15,351 nt of DNA from Pseudomonadota bacterium (GTDB taxonomy: Bacteria; Myxococcota; Polyangia; Polyangiales; Polyangiaceae), in assembly GCA_023419055.1 (NCBI GenBank), contig JAEZYO010000651.1, positions 1 to 15,351 of the forward strand, given 5' to 3'. Each line of letters starts with the position of its first letter. The first letter of the stretch is position 1. The notes beneath the pieces were generated by a model that saw nothing but the letters and a program-made list of their open reading frames with translations, was not told where the DNA came from and did no database searches. The position numbers and the translations under genes were made by a program. Below, piece by piece: positions 1 to 7,244 of this stretch.

Positions 1-894
1 AGGCAGGGCGGTTACCTTTTCCTCACTCGCAGCGCGGAGCAGGCTCGGACCCTGAGCGAGAGCGTGGAGCTCCAGCGCCGCGCAGGGCTCGCGAGTGAGC
101 TCGTGAAGCCAGACGACCTCCGGCGGATCGTGCCGGAGCTCGAGCCCGAGGGCGTCGAGCTCGCGAGCTACAACCCGGACGATGCGGTGGTGTTCCCCTG
201 GCCGTTCGTGTGGGGCTACGCGCAGGGCGCCGAGGCGCTCGGCGTCACGGTCCATCCTTTCACGCGCGTCACCGCCATCGACGTCGAGGACGGCCGCGTC
301 GCGAAGGTTCGCACCGAGCGCGGCGACGTCGCCACGCGCCTGGTCGTGAACGCGTGCGGCGCCTTCAGCCCCGAGCTCGCGCGCCTCGTGGGGCTCGAGC
401 TCCCGACTCACCCCCACCGTCACGAGATTTGCGCGAGCGAAGCGCTCAAGCCCTGGCTCGTGCCGCTGGTCGCCGATCTCTCGAACGGCCTCTACTTCTC
501 TCAATCGATGCGGGGCGAGCTAGTGGGCGGCATCAGCAACGAGCGCGTGCCCGCGGGCTCGAGTCAGGCCTCGTCCGCGCGGTTCCTGGCACTCTACGCG
601 CGCGCTCTCTCGCGCCTCTGCCCGGTGCTCGGCTCACTCAAAATCGTCCGGCAGTGGGCGGGGCTCTATGACCTCTCGCCCGACCACGCGCCCATCGTGG
701 GGCCGGTCGACGAAATCTCGGGCTTCTGGCTCTCGAGCGGCTTCATGGGGCACGGCTTCATGATGGCCCCCATCGTCGGGCGGCTGCTCGCGAAGAGCAT
801 CGCGCGGCAAGAGCTCGCGCCCGAGCTGGCCGACTGGAAGCTCAGTCGCTTCCGCGCGGGTGTAGTGAGCGCCGAGCGCATGATCATCGGGTGA
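1..894 (+). CDS. FAD-dependent oxidoreductase, DAO / sarcosine oxidase beta-like (5' end outside window)
   Basis: The frame is open from base 1 to the TGA at 892-894 (297 residues visible). The gene therefore starts upstream, and the N-terminal Rossmann GxGxxG motif is not in view. An internal GTG at 64 is not the start, because coding continues before it with a DAO-like GYLFLTRS segment. The C-terminal half looks like DAO-family flavoproteins close to sarcosine/glycine oxidase: LVVNACGAFSPELARLVGL, then HRHEICASEALKPWL, LYFSQSMRGELVGGIS, a RQWAGLYDLSPDHAPIVGP segment, and the FAD-contacting SSGFMGHGFMMAP near the end. Known family members oxidise secondary or primary amines of small amino acids, reducing FAD. 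The exact substrate cannot be read from the sequence. The 289 nt to the next gene and the promoter candidate there suggest it is not cotranscribed with the HEAT/sigma-54 cluster. The family call is secure; the sarcosine assignment is only a best guess. Confidence 0.88.
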   Translation, partial: RQGGYLFLTRSAEQARTLSESVELQRRAGLASELVKPDDLRRIVPELEPEGVELASYNPDDAVVFPWPFVWGYAQGAEALGVTVHPFTRVTAIDVEDGRVAKVRTERGDVATRLVVNACGAFSPELARLVGLELPTHPHRHEICASEALKPWLVPLVADLSNGLYFSQSMRGELVGGISNERVPAGSSQASSARFLALYARALSRLCPVLGSLKIVRQWAGLYDLSPDHAPIVGPVDEISGFWLSSGFMGHGFMMAPIVGRLLAKSIARQELAPELADWKLSRFRAGVVSAERMIIG

Positions 895-1007
895 CACGCC
901 TGGCGCGTCGAACCGCGGGACCAAAGCGGGCTCCGTCGGGCGAAAAACCTCGGAGTTTCAGGCGCTTCGTTTCAAATTGACACAACGCGCCACGTTTCTG
1001 GCTTGCG

Positions 1008-1037
1008 TTGACAGCGGACGTCCGGGCAGCGTACGTT
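1008..1037 (+). promoter_or_regulatory. Candidate sigma-70-type promoter for the HEAT/sigma-54 regulator cluster
   Basis: A perfect TTGACA -35 box lies at 1008-1013, followed by an 18-nt spacer and TACGTT at 1032-1037, which matches the -10 consensus at positions 1, 2 and 6. Transcription would begin near 1044 and leave an approximately 90-nt leader before the purine-rich AGGAGG-like site at 1133-1140. A second TTGACA at 977-982 has no acceptable -10 at normal spacing. No convincing rho-independent terminator for the upstream oxidoreductase was seen in 895-1007, and no gene is supported anywhere in 895-1183. Confidence 0.4.
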
Positions 1038-1132
1038 CCTCTCTTGCGCGGGAAGGCGGGGAAAGTTGAAGCGCCTCCGACGCTTCCCCGCCTTGTTGCC
1101 GCCCCCATTCCCCTCAACCGCTCATCCGCTCC

Positions 1133-1140
1133 GGGAGGAA
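1133..1140 (+). promoter_or_regulatory. Strong Shine-Dalgarno-like site without a canonical start codon downstream
   Basis: GGGAGGAA at 1133-1140 is the best ribosome binding site in the leader of the HEAT lipoprotein gene. No ATG, GTG or TTG in the gene's frame occurs within 40 nt of it. The first in-frame candidates are TTG 1184 and ATG 1187. The frame is open from 1070, and the codons at 1145-1183 would encode a basic stretch (KRTSRAIASLIRS) that looks like the charged n-region missing from the annotated signal peptide. The site could serve a rare ATC or ATT start (1163 or 1175), or the sequence may carry a small error here. Confidence 0.4.
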
Positions 1141-1183
1141 TCCCAAGCGTACCTCGCGTGCGATCGCGTCACTCATTCGCTCG

Positions 1184-2890
1184 TTGATGCTCGGGACTGC
1201 AGCCCCTGCCACCGCCGCCGTCATGCTCACGACGTTGGTCGGCTGCAAAGACGAAAGCCAACCGGAATACTGGGTCGACAAGCTCAGTGAGCCGAGCTGG
1301 CGCGGCCGCGCCGTCGCGCGCCTTCAGCAGTTCTTCGAGGACGCCGTCACCAAGGCGAACAAGGACATGAAGGCCCCGGAGGTCCAGGACTTGATCAACA
1401 AGTCCGTGGAACCGCTGACGAACGTCTACAAGGACGCGTACGCGGATCTCGACACCAAGACGCGCGTCGCGCTCATCAAGCTGCTCGCCGACTACCGCGA
1501 CAAGCGCACCGAGCCGGCGTTGAAGAAGGCATTCGAGGAGTTCGCGAAGAGCCCGCGTACCAGCAAGGACGACGCGGACATCAAGTGGGCCGCGCGCGCG
1601 AACGAGGACCTCAAGCTCGACTCCCTCGCGGATCCGATGCTGCAGGCGTTCTTGAAGATGCGCACGAGCACGATGCTCGGCGGCATCGTGTACCGCGACT
1701 TGAACGAAGCCATGGTCGCCGTCTCCGCCAAGTCCTGGGCAGGACCGCTCAGCGGCGTGCTCGAGAAGCCGATGACGCCGCCGAGCAGCAAGGACAAGGA
1801 AGTCGCCGACGACTACCGCGATCAGCTGTTCTGGCAGACGACCGCCGCCGAGGTGCTCGGGAGGATCGGCGATCCCTCCGCGGTCCCCGCGTTGATAAAG
1901 GTGATGGTCGATCCGGGCAAGGCGGACGTGCAGGCGACGGCGCTCCTCGCGCTCGTGAAGCTCGGCAAGCCGGCCGCGGACGCTGCGACCAAGCTCCTCA
2001 AGAGCGAGGACACCGCGCTCATCGATTTCTACAAGAGCCGCGTGAAGGAGCTCGGCGGGCAGGAGCCGAAGGGCAGCCCGCACGTCGCGACCGCCGCGCT
2101 CATCCTCGGAACCATCGGTCGCGCCGACGCGCTCCCGGCCATGATCAGCGCGCTCCAAAGCGAGAAGGACGACGCCAACAAGGCGGTCATCGCTCGAGAG
2201 CTCACCAAGATCCCGGCGACGCCGGATTCGGTCGCGGCGTTCAAGAGCGTGTACGAGTCGCTCCCGGCAGACGCCGAGATCCCGCCGGGCGGCAAGGCGC
2301 TCGACCAGCTCACCGAGGCAGTCGGCTCGTTCCGCGATCCGTCCCTCATCGAGTGGCTGCTCGGCCGCGCCGAAGCGGCCAAGGGCGATGCGGACGACCG
2401 CAAGGCGCTCCAGGCCGCTATCGCCGTCACCGTGCTCAAGCTGGCCAAGCCGTCGCAGATGCCGCAAGCCAAGGCGGCCATCGACAGGTACGGCACCGAC
2501 GTCGAGAAGGGCCTCTACGCGCAGGCCGACGCCGTGGTCAAAGAGTGCGGCGACAAGGCGGAGTGTTACGTGAGCGCCCTCCAGAAGGGCGCGTATCAGG
2601 ACCAGAAGAACCAGTTCGCCGGCATCAAGGCGGGCTACATGGTCGCCATCCTCGGCAACGAGAGCACGCGCGACCAGCTCATCGCCGGACTCGACAAGAT
2701 CACGAACGCCTCTCTCCGCTACGTCTCGGCCCAAGCGATCGACAAGCTGACGCCGAAGGGCTCGAAAGAGGTGTCCACGAAGCTGAACGACATCGTTCAG
2801 AAGAACTCGAAGAGCGCCGACCGCGACAAGGCGGCCGGTGACGCTCCGTTGAAGCAGGTCATGTACCGCCTCGACGGTCGCGCGGGCTGA
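1184..2890 (+). CDS. HEAT-repeat lipoprotein (paralogue 1)
   Basis: The 568-residue product has a hydrophobic N-terminus ending in the lipobox LVGC (Cys21 from the TTG at 1184), so it is probably exported and lipid-anchored. Helical repeats of the HEAT / PBS-lyase type fill the mature part. The clearest is around residues 213-240 (DQLFWQTTAAEVLGRIGDP, then AVPALIKVMVD), followed by ALLALVKLGKPAADAATKLL. Such repeats make protein-binding solenoids; no catalytic motif is visible. A Cys455-x5-Cys461 pair is conserved in the paralogue at 4845-6554, which has almost the same length (569) and shares PMLQAFL (from Pro151 here), the DQLFWQ segment and the C-terminal layout. The start is uncertain: TTG 1184 or ATG 1187 leaves a signal peptide without positive charge, and the open frame upstream encodes basic residues. 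The gene is followed after 18 nt by the FHA-sigma54 regulator, suggesting an operon. A role as a ligand-binding or scaffold partner is inference. Confidence 0.82.
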   Translation: MMLGTAAPATAAVMLTTLVGCKDESQPEYWVDKLSEPSWRGRAVARLQQFFEDAVTKANKDMKAPEVQDLINKSVEPLTNVYKDAYADLDTKTRVALIKLLADYRDKRTEPALKKAFEEFAKSPRTSKDDADIKWAARANEDLKLDSLADPMLQAFLKMRTSTMLGGIVYRDLNEAMVAVSAKSWAGPLSGVLEKPMTPPSSKDKEVADDYRDQLFWQTTAAEVLGRIGDPSAVPALIKVMVDPGKADVQATALLALVKLGKPAADAATKLLKSEDTALIDFYKSRVKELGGQEPKGSPHVATAALILGTIGRADALPAMISALQSEKDDANKAVIARELTKIPATPDSVAAFKSVYESLPADAEIPPGGKALDQLTEAVGSFRDPSLIEWLLGRAEAAKGDADDRKALQAAIAVTVLKLAKPSQMPQAKAAIDRYGTDVEKGLYAQADAVVKECGDKAECYVSALQKGAYQDQKNQFAGIKAGYMVAILGNESTRDQLIAGLDKITNASLRYVSAQAIDKLTPKGSKEVSTKLNDIVQKNSKSADRDKAAGDAPLKQVMYRLDGRAG

Positions 2891-2908
2891 GGTTCGACGT
2901 AAGAGCGC

Positions 2909-4840
2909 ATGGCACGCCTGACGTTCGAGGTGCTCTCTGGCTCCTCCGCCGGGCGTGTCATCGAGCTCGATTCCGAGCTGGTCCGCATCGGGCGTGCCCC
3001 CGGCAACGAGGTCACGCTCGACGATCTGCACGTCTCCGGTGAGCACGCTCGCGTCACGCTGGGTGACGAGATCGAGCTCGAGGATCGCGGCAGCACGAAC
3101 GGCACTTGGGTGACGCGGGGAGAAGAGCGTCACTCGTTGAACGGCGAGCGCCGGCGTATGGCGCTCGCCACGGGAGACGTCGTCGAGCTCGGTGGGCTCG
3201 GTGACGAAGGCACACGCCTCCGCGTGAGCCTCGAGGGCGAGCCCGACACCGCGCAGATCGTCTCGGTGAAGCCGCTCGGCGAGCTCGGGGAGGTCGCGGG
3301 CGGCGGGGAAGCCGCCGATCTCTTGAAGCAGATCGTGGGCTCGGCGCGCAGCATCGGCGCGAGCGAGGACCTCGAGCAGGTGGTCTCCGCGGTGGCCGAC
3401 GCGGCGCTCTCGCTCGTTCCACGCGCGACCCACGCCACCGTCGCGCTGCGCGAAGAGGACGACACGAGCTCGACGAGCTTGGTCGCGGTCGTCACGCGGA
3501 CTCGAGGCGCCGGCGGGCAGCCCGGCGCTCCCTCGGGGCCGGTCCCGGTGACGCGCAGCGTGGCGCGCAAGGTCTTGAAAGAGCGCGCGGTGGTCCTCGC
3601 CGCCGACGCGCCGAGCGAGGGCTTCACGAGCGAATCACTGCTCGGCGCGAGCATCCGCAGCACCATCGGCGTGCCGCTGTGGAAGGGCGACGAGATCCTC
3701 GGCGTGTTGCAGGTCGACAGCCGCGGCGCGCCAGCGCTCTTCCAGTCGCGCGACGTGGACGCGCTCGGCGTGCTCGCGGCGAGCGCCTCTCTGGCGGTCG
3801 CGAACGCGCGCCTCATCCGGCGCCTCTTGGCGGCCGAGCAGCAGCTGAAGAAGGAGAATCAATTCTTGAAGGGGCGCGAGCGCGCCCGCAGCGGCGAGGT
3901 GCGCCTGATCGGCGACAGCCGCGCCATGACCGATCTCCTGATCAAGCTCGACAAGGTCGTCGACACGCGAGTCAGCGTGCTGATCGAGGGAGAGACCGGC
4001 ACCGGCAAGGAGCTCATCGCCTCGGCGGTGCACTACCGGAGCCGTCGCCGCGAGAAGCTGTTCGTCGCGCAGAACTGCGCGGCGTTTCCCGAGAACCTGC
4101 TCGAGAGCGAGCTCTTCGGCCACAAGCGCGGCGCCTTCACCGGCGCGACCGAGGAGAAGAAGGGGCTCTTCGAGATCGCCGATCAGGGCACGCTCTTCCT
4201 CGACGAGATCGGCGAGATGCCGCTCCCGCTCCAGGCGAAGCTCCTGCGCGTGCTGCAAGAGGGCGAGATCCGCCCCATCGGCGCGACGCAGGTGAAGAAC
4301 GTCAACGTTCGCATCGTCGCGGCCACGAACCGGAACCTCGAGGCGGAGGTCGCGGCGGGCCGCTTCCGTGAAGATCTGTACTACCGGCTCAAGGTGTTTC
4401 CGATCCGCGTTCCGCCGCTCCGCGAGCGTCGCGAAGACGTGCGCCCCCTCGCGCTCTATTTCCTGGAACGCTACATGCGCGAGATGGGAAAGGCGGTAGC
4501 CGGCCTCTCCCAAGAGGTGCTCGAAGCGCTCCGCTCCTACGACTGGCCAGGCAACGTGCGCGAGCTGGAAAACGAGGTGCAGCGGCTCGTCATTCAGGCC
4601 GAGCCGGGCGCGATCGTCGGCCCCGAGCTCTTGAGCTCCGAGATCCGCCAGGTGGAGGGCGTGATCAACGAGGCCGGCGCCGAGAAGGGCGCGCTCAAGG
4701 ATCGCGTCGAGCAGGTCGAGAAGTTCATCCTTCTAGAAGCGCTCCGCGAGCACAACAACAACAAGACCAGCGCCGCGAAGGCACTCGGCATCACGCGCGA
4801 AGGCCTGCACAAGAAGCTGAAGCAGCTCGGGATCGGGTAG
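2909..4840 (+). CDS. FHA-GAF-sigma54 AAA+-Fis transcriptional activator (RpoN enhancer-binding protein)
   Basis: This 643-residue cytoplasmic regulator has four modules. The FHA domain (about 1-100) keeps the phosphothreonine-binding set Arg29, Ser43, His46, Ser62-Thr63-Asn64-Gly65. A GAF-type sensor occupies about 140-310. The sigma-54 AAA+ domain (about 331-575) has Walker A GETGTGKE at 361-368, the sigma-54-contacting GAFTGA loop at 408-413, Walker B GTLFLDE at 427-433 and DWPGNVRELEN at 545-555. A Fis-type helix-turn-helix (about 605-643) ends in REGLHKKLKQLGI. In known EBPs the AAA+ ring uses ATP to open RpoN-promoter complexes. FHA domains bind pThr peptides, so its input is probably a Ser/Thr kinase rather than a histidine-kinase receiver. 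It lies between two paralogous HEAT lipoprotein genes, 18 nt after one and 4 nt before the other. Start is ATG 2909, with only a weak SD. All activator motifs are intact. Targets are unknown. Confidence 0.95.
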   Translation: MARLTFEVLSGSSAGRVIELDSELVRIGRAPGNEVTLDDLHVSGEHARVTLGDEIELEDRGSTNGTWVTRGEERHSLNGERRRMALATGDVVELGGLGDEGTRLRVSLEGEPDTAQIVSVKPLGELGEVAGGGEAADLLKQIVGSARSIGASEDLEQVVSAVADAALSLVPRATHATVALREEDDTSSTSLVAVVTRTRGAGGQPGAPSGPVPVTRSVARKVLKERAVVLAADAPSEGFTSESLLGASIRSTIGVPLWKGDEILGVLQVDSRGAPALFQSRDVDALGVLAASASLAVANARLIRRLLAAEQQLKKENQFLKGRERARSGEVRLIGDSRAMTDLLIKLDKVVDTRVSVLIEGETGTGKELIASAVHYRSRRREKLFVAQNCAAFPENLLESELFGHKRGAFTGATEEKKGLFEIADQGTLFLDEIGEMPLPLQAKLLRVLQEGEIRPIGATQVKNVNVRIVAATNRNLEAEVAAGRFREDLYYRLKVFPIRVPPLRERREDVRPLALYFLERYMREMGKAVAGLSQEVLEALRSYDWPGNVRELENEVQRLVIQAEPGAIVGPELLSSEIRQVEGVINEAGAEKGALKDRVEQVEKFILLEALREHNNNKTSAAKALGITREGLHKKLKQLGIG

Positions 4841-4844
4841 GCGC

Positions 4845-6554
4845 GTGTCGAAGTCGATGCGCGCCACGTGGCTCGTCGCAGCGGCGCTCGCCGCCTGCTC
4901 ACCCGCGAAGACCAGCAAGCCCCTGCCGAAGGCGCCGTCCGCTCCGCGGCCCGCCGCGACGGCCGCGCCGCGACAGGCGCCGAAGAGCGAGCTCGAGCAG
5001 CGGCTCGCCGAGCTCGCTGACGAGCGCACGCGGGAAGAAGCGCTCGCTCGCCTCGAGGCGATGTTCGAAAAGGCCCTGCTCGACTCCGAGCAGGATCGAT
5101 CCCGCGACCCCGCGAAGCGCTTCATCGACGCGAGCGTGGCGCGCCTCACCGAGCTCTACGTCGAAAACGACGCGACGATTCGAGCGGGGGGTCGCGCGTC
5201 TTTGCTAAAGCTCCTCGATCGTTTCGAGGATCCTCGCAGCGAGCCTGCCTTGCGACGAGCCTTCGAGGCGTTCGCCGCGAAGCCGGACGACCTGCGCCAG
5301 CTCATCGACCTGAAAAAGCTCGTTCGCGCCAGCGCCCGCTTGCGCGTGCCCGCGCTCGACGCGCCGATGCTGCAGGCGTTCCTCGCGCTGCGCGCCGGGA
5401 CGCAGAGCAGCCTGCTCGCTCAGGACCTCGAGGTCGCTCTGTTTGCGACGCGCTCAGCGGCCTGGGCCGACTCCTTGATCCCGTTGCTCGGAGCGGAGCT
5501 CCCGGATGGGCCCACCGGAGACGAGCTCGGGTCGGAGGCTTACCAAGACCAGCTCTTCTGGCAGTCGACCGCTGCCCGAGTCCTCGGCCAAATCGGCGAT
5601 CCCCGCGCGGTCGATCCTCTGTTCGCGGTCTTGCTCGCCCCGAAGAAGCTCGCGTTGAAGCGCGACGCCCTGCTCGGGCTCGTCAGCCTCGGAGCCCCGG
5701 CGCGGACCACCGCCGTTCGCCTTCTGCAGCGAGGCGGCGAAGCCGCGCGGACAGCGTCGGAAGTACTCGGGATGTCAGGGCACCCGGACGCGCTGCCTCC
5801 ACTCCTCGCTGCGTTGCGCATCGAGAAGGACCCCACCGCGCGCGCGTTCTTCGCGCTCGCGCTCACCAAGCTGCCGGCGACCCCGGAGGCCATCGCTGCC
5901 TTCCAAAAAGCCTATGAGTCGTTGCCGCCCAAGACTCTGCTCGAGCCCGGCGTACCCGCACACGAATCGCTCGCCAGCGCGGCCTCGCTCTTCTTCGATT
6001 CGCGCCTGGTCGGGTGGCTCCTCGCTCGCGCCGACGCGGCCCCGAAGGGCGCGCGCCAGAAAGCGCTTCGCTCCGCCCTGCTCCAAAGCGCGCTGCTACT
6101 CGCCCGATCGCAAGAGCTCCCGAGCGTGAAAGCGGCGCTCGACCGCTACGGGGAGGAAAAGGAACGGACCATCCACGACCAGGTCGCGCCGCTCCTTTCG
6201 CGCTGCGGCGAAGACACTCGTTGCTACCTCGCCGAGCTCGACGAGTCCGTGGCGCCTGGCCCCGCCGAGTGCAGAGGAGTCAAGGCGGCCTGGATGCTCG
6301 GCGTCGCGGGGGACGTCGCGTCGCGAGATGGCATCGTCGAGCGGCTTCGCCGATCGGACCATCTGGAAGGCCTCATGGCCTCGGCGTTCGCGCTCGACCG
6401 CCTCACGGCGCTGGACTCGAACTCGGTCGCCGAGAAGCTCGAAGCCGTGGTGACGGCAGGCCATTGGTCGCGCGACACGGTGCGACGAGTTCTCAGCTCA
6501 CCGAGCGCTCCGCTGCGCGACGTGATCGCCCGCCTGCGCGGGCGGGCGCGCTGA
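4845..6554 (+). CDS. HEAT-repeat lipoprotein (paralogue 2)
   Basis: The 569-residue product begins at GTG 4845, 4 nt after the regulator's TAG; an in-frame ATG at 4857 is an alternative. It has a short basic n-region, a hydrophobic stretch and the lipobox LAAC (Cys18), then a Pro/Ala/Lys-rich linker to about residue 45. The body is homologous to the protein at 1184-2890: shared PMLQAFL (from Pro174), YQDQLFWQSTAARVLGQIGD (from about Tyr233), a Cys454-x5-Cys460 pair, and a matching C-terminal region ending in a basic tail. Similarity is moderate, so the duplication is old and the copies have diverged. HEAT solenoids bind other proteins, and nothing enzymatic is visible. The tight spacing implies translational coupling with the FHA-sigma54 regulator. 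Two near-equal-length paralogues around a regulator suggest paired envelope components under common control, which is inference. Confidence 0.85.
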   Translation: MSKSMRATWLVAAALAACSPAKTSKPLPKAPSAPRPAATAAPRQAPKSELEQRLAELADERTREEALARLEAMFEKALLDSEQDRSRDPAKRFIDASVARLTELYVENDATIRAGGRASLLKLLDRFEDPRSEPALRRAFEAFAAKPDDLRQLIDLKKLVRASARLRVPALDAPMLQAFLALRAGTQSSLLAQDLEVALFATRSAAWADSLIPLLGAELPDGPTGDELGSEAYQDQLFWQSTAARVLGQIGDPRAVDPLFAVLLAPKKLALKRDALLGLVSLGAPARTTAVRLLQRGGEAARTASEVLGMSGHPDALPPLLAALRIEKDPTARAFFALALTKLPATPEAIAAFQKAYESLPPKTLLEPGVPAHESLASAASLFFDSRLVGWLLARADAAPKGARQKALRSALLQSALLLARSQELPSVKAALDRYGEEKERTIHDQVAPLLSRCGEDTRCYLAELDESVAPGPAECRGVKAAWMLGVAGDVASRDGIVERLRRSDHLEGLMASAFALDRLTALDSNSVAEKLEAVVTAGHWSRDTVRRVLSSPSAPLRDVIARLRGRAR

Positions 6555-6611
6555 GATTCTCGTCGAAAGTTCGCCTTGTCCGGGGCGCCGAGCGGCTCAA
6601 TAGTTCGCGTC

Positions 6612-7241
6612 ATGACGCGCTCGACTCTCCTCGCCTCTCTCCTGCTCCTCTCCTGCAGCAAGGCCGAGCCGGTGCCGCCCGAGCAGAGCGCCCGCCTCGA
6701 GCTCGGCAAGCCCGAACCGGGCGCGAGCGCGACCGCTGCGGCTCTCGCGAGCGCGGGCGCGGTCGATCGCTTGCCGGGCCCGCCGAGCGATCAACCCGCG
6801 CTGCTCGACGTCGGGGCGCCCGCGCCGAACCTCGAGGCCATCGCGCACAACGGCGAGAAGGTGAAGCTCTCGGATCTCAAGGGCAAGCCCGTAGTCGTCT
6901 ACTTCTACCCGAAGGACAATACGCCCGGCTGCACCGTCGAAGCGCAGGAGATTCGCGATCTCTGGAAGGAGATCAAGGGAACGCAAGCAGTCGTGATCGG
7001 CGTCTCGACCGACGACGAAGCGTCGCACCAGGCGTTCGCGCAACAGTACGATTTGCCCTTCTTGCTCGTGCCGGACGAAAAGGGCCAGATCGCTGCGAAG
7101 TTCGGAGTCCCTCTCGTCAACGGCAAGGCTCGCCGGGTCACGTTCGTGATCGGCAAAGACGGCGCCGTCGCGCGGGTGTTCCCCGACGTGAAGCCCAAGG
7201 GGCACGGGCAGGAAATCCTGGAAGCCGTGAAAGCAATCTGA
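6612..7241 (+). CDS. Lipid-anchored peroxiredoxin, BCP (thiol peroxidase) type
   Basis: The 209-residue product starts at ATG 6612. A TTG at 6576 would add 12 residues in front of a clean signal peptide and is less likely. MTRSTLLASLLLLSC ends in a lipobox with Cys15, and Ser at +2 fits outer-membrane retention by the usual proteobacterial rule. A Pro/Ala/Ser-rich linker runs to about residue 65, then a thioredoxin-fold peroxiredoxin domain. The peroxidatic Cys107 sits in the PxxxTxxC motif (PKDNTPGC, 100-107). E. coli BCP has a resolving Cys five residues later; here that position is Gln112, so this would act as a 1-Cys enzyme or use a partner thiol. Peroxiredoxins reduce H2O2 and organic peroxides; this one would do so in the periplasm or at a membrane surface. 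It is the last gene of the plus-strand cluster, 57 nt after the HEAT paralogue, and stops 3 nt before the end of the convergent kinase gene. Confidence 0.9.
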   Translation: MTRSTLLASLLLLSCSKAEPVPPEQSARLELGKPEPGASATAAALASAGAVDRLPGPPSDQPALLDVGAPAPNLEAIAHNGEKVKLSDLKGKPVVVYFYPKDNTPGCTVEAQEIRDLWKEIKGTQAVVIGVSTDDEASHQAFAQQYDLPFLLVPDEKGQIAAKFGVPLVNGKARRVTFVIGKDGAVARVFPDVKPKGHGQEILEAVKAI

Positions 7242-7244
7242 CGA

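Noticed and set aside
977..1005. First TTGACA (977-982) as an additional promoter
   Set aside because: No acceptable -10 hexamer occurs 16-18 nt downstream. The second TTGACA at 1008 has a better partner.
1169..3433. A long minus-strand open frame (about 754 codons) opposite the first HEAT gene and the start of the regulator
   Set aside because: Its translation is dominated by Arg/Leu/Glu/His with no domain or signal. It mirrors two well-supported plus-strand genes and is an artefact of high-GC codon use.
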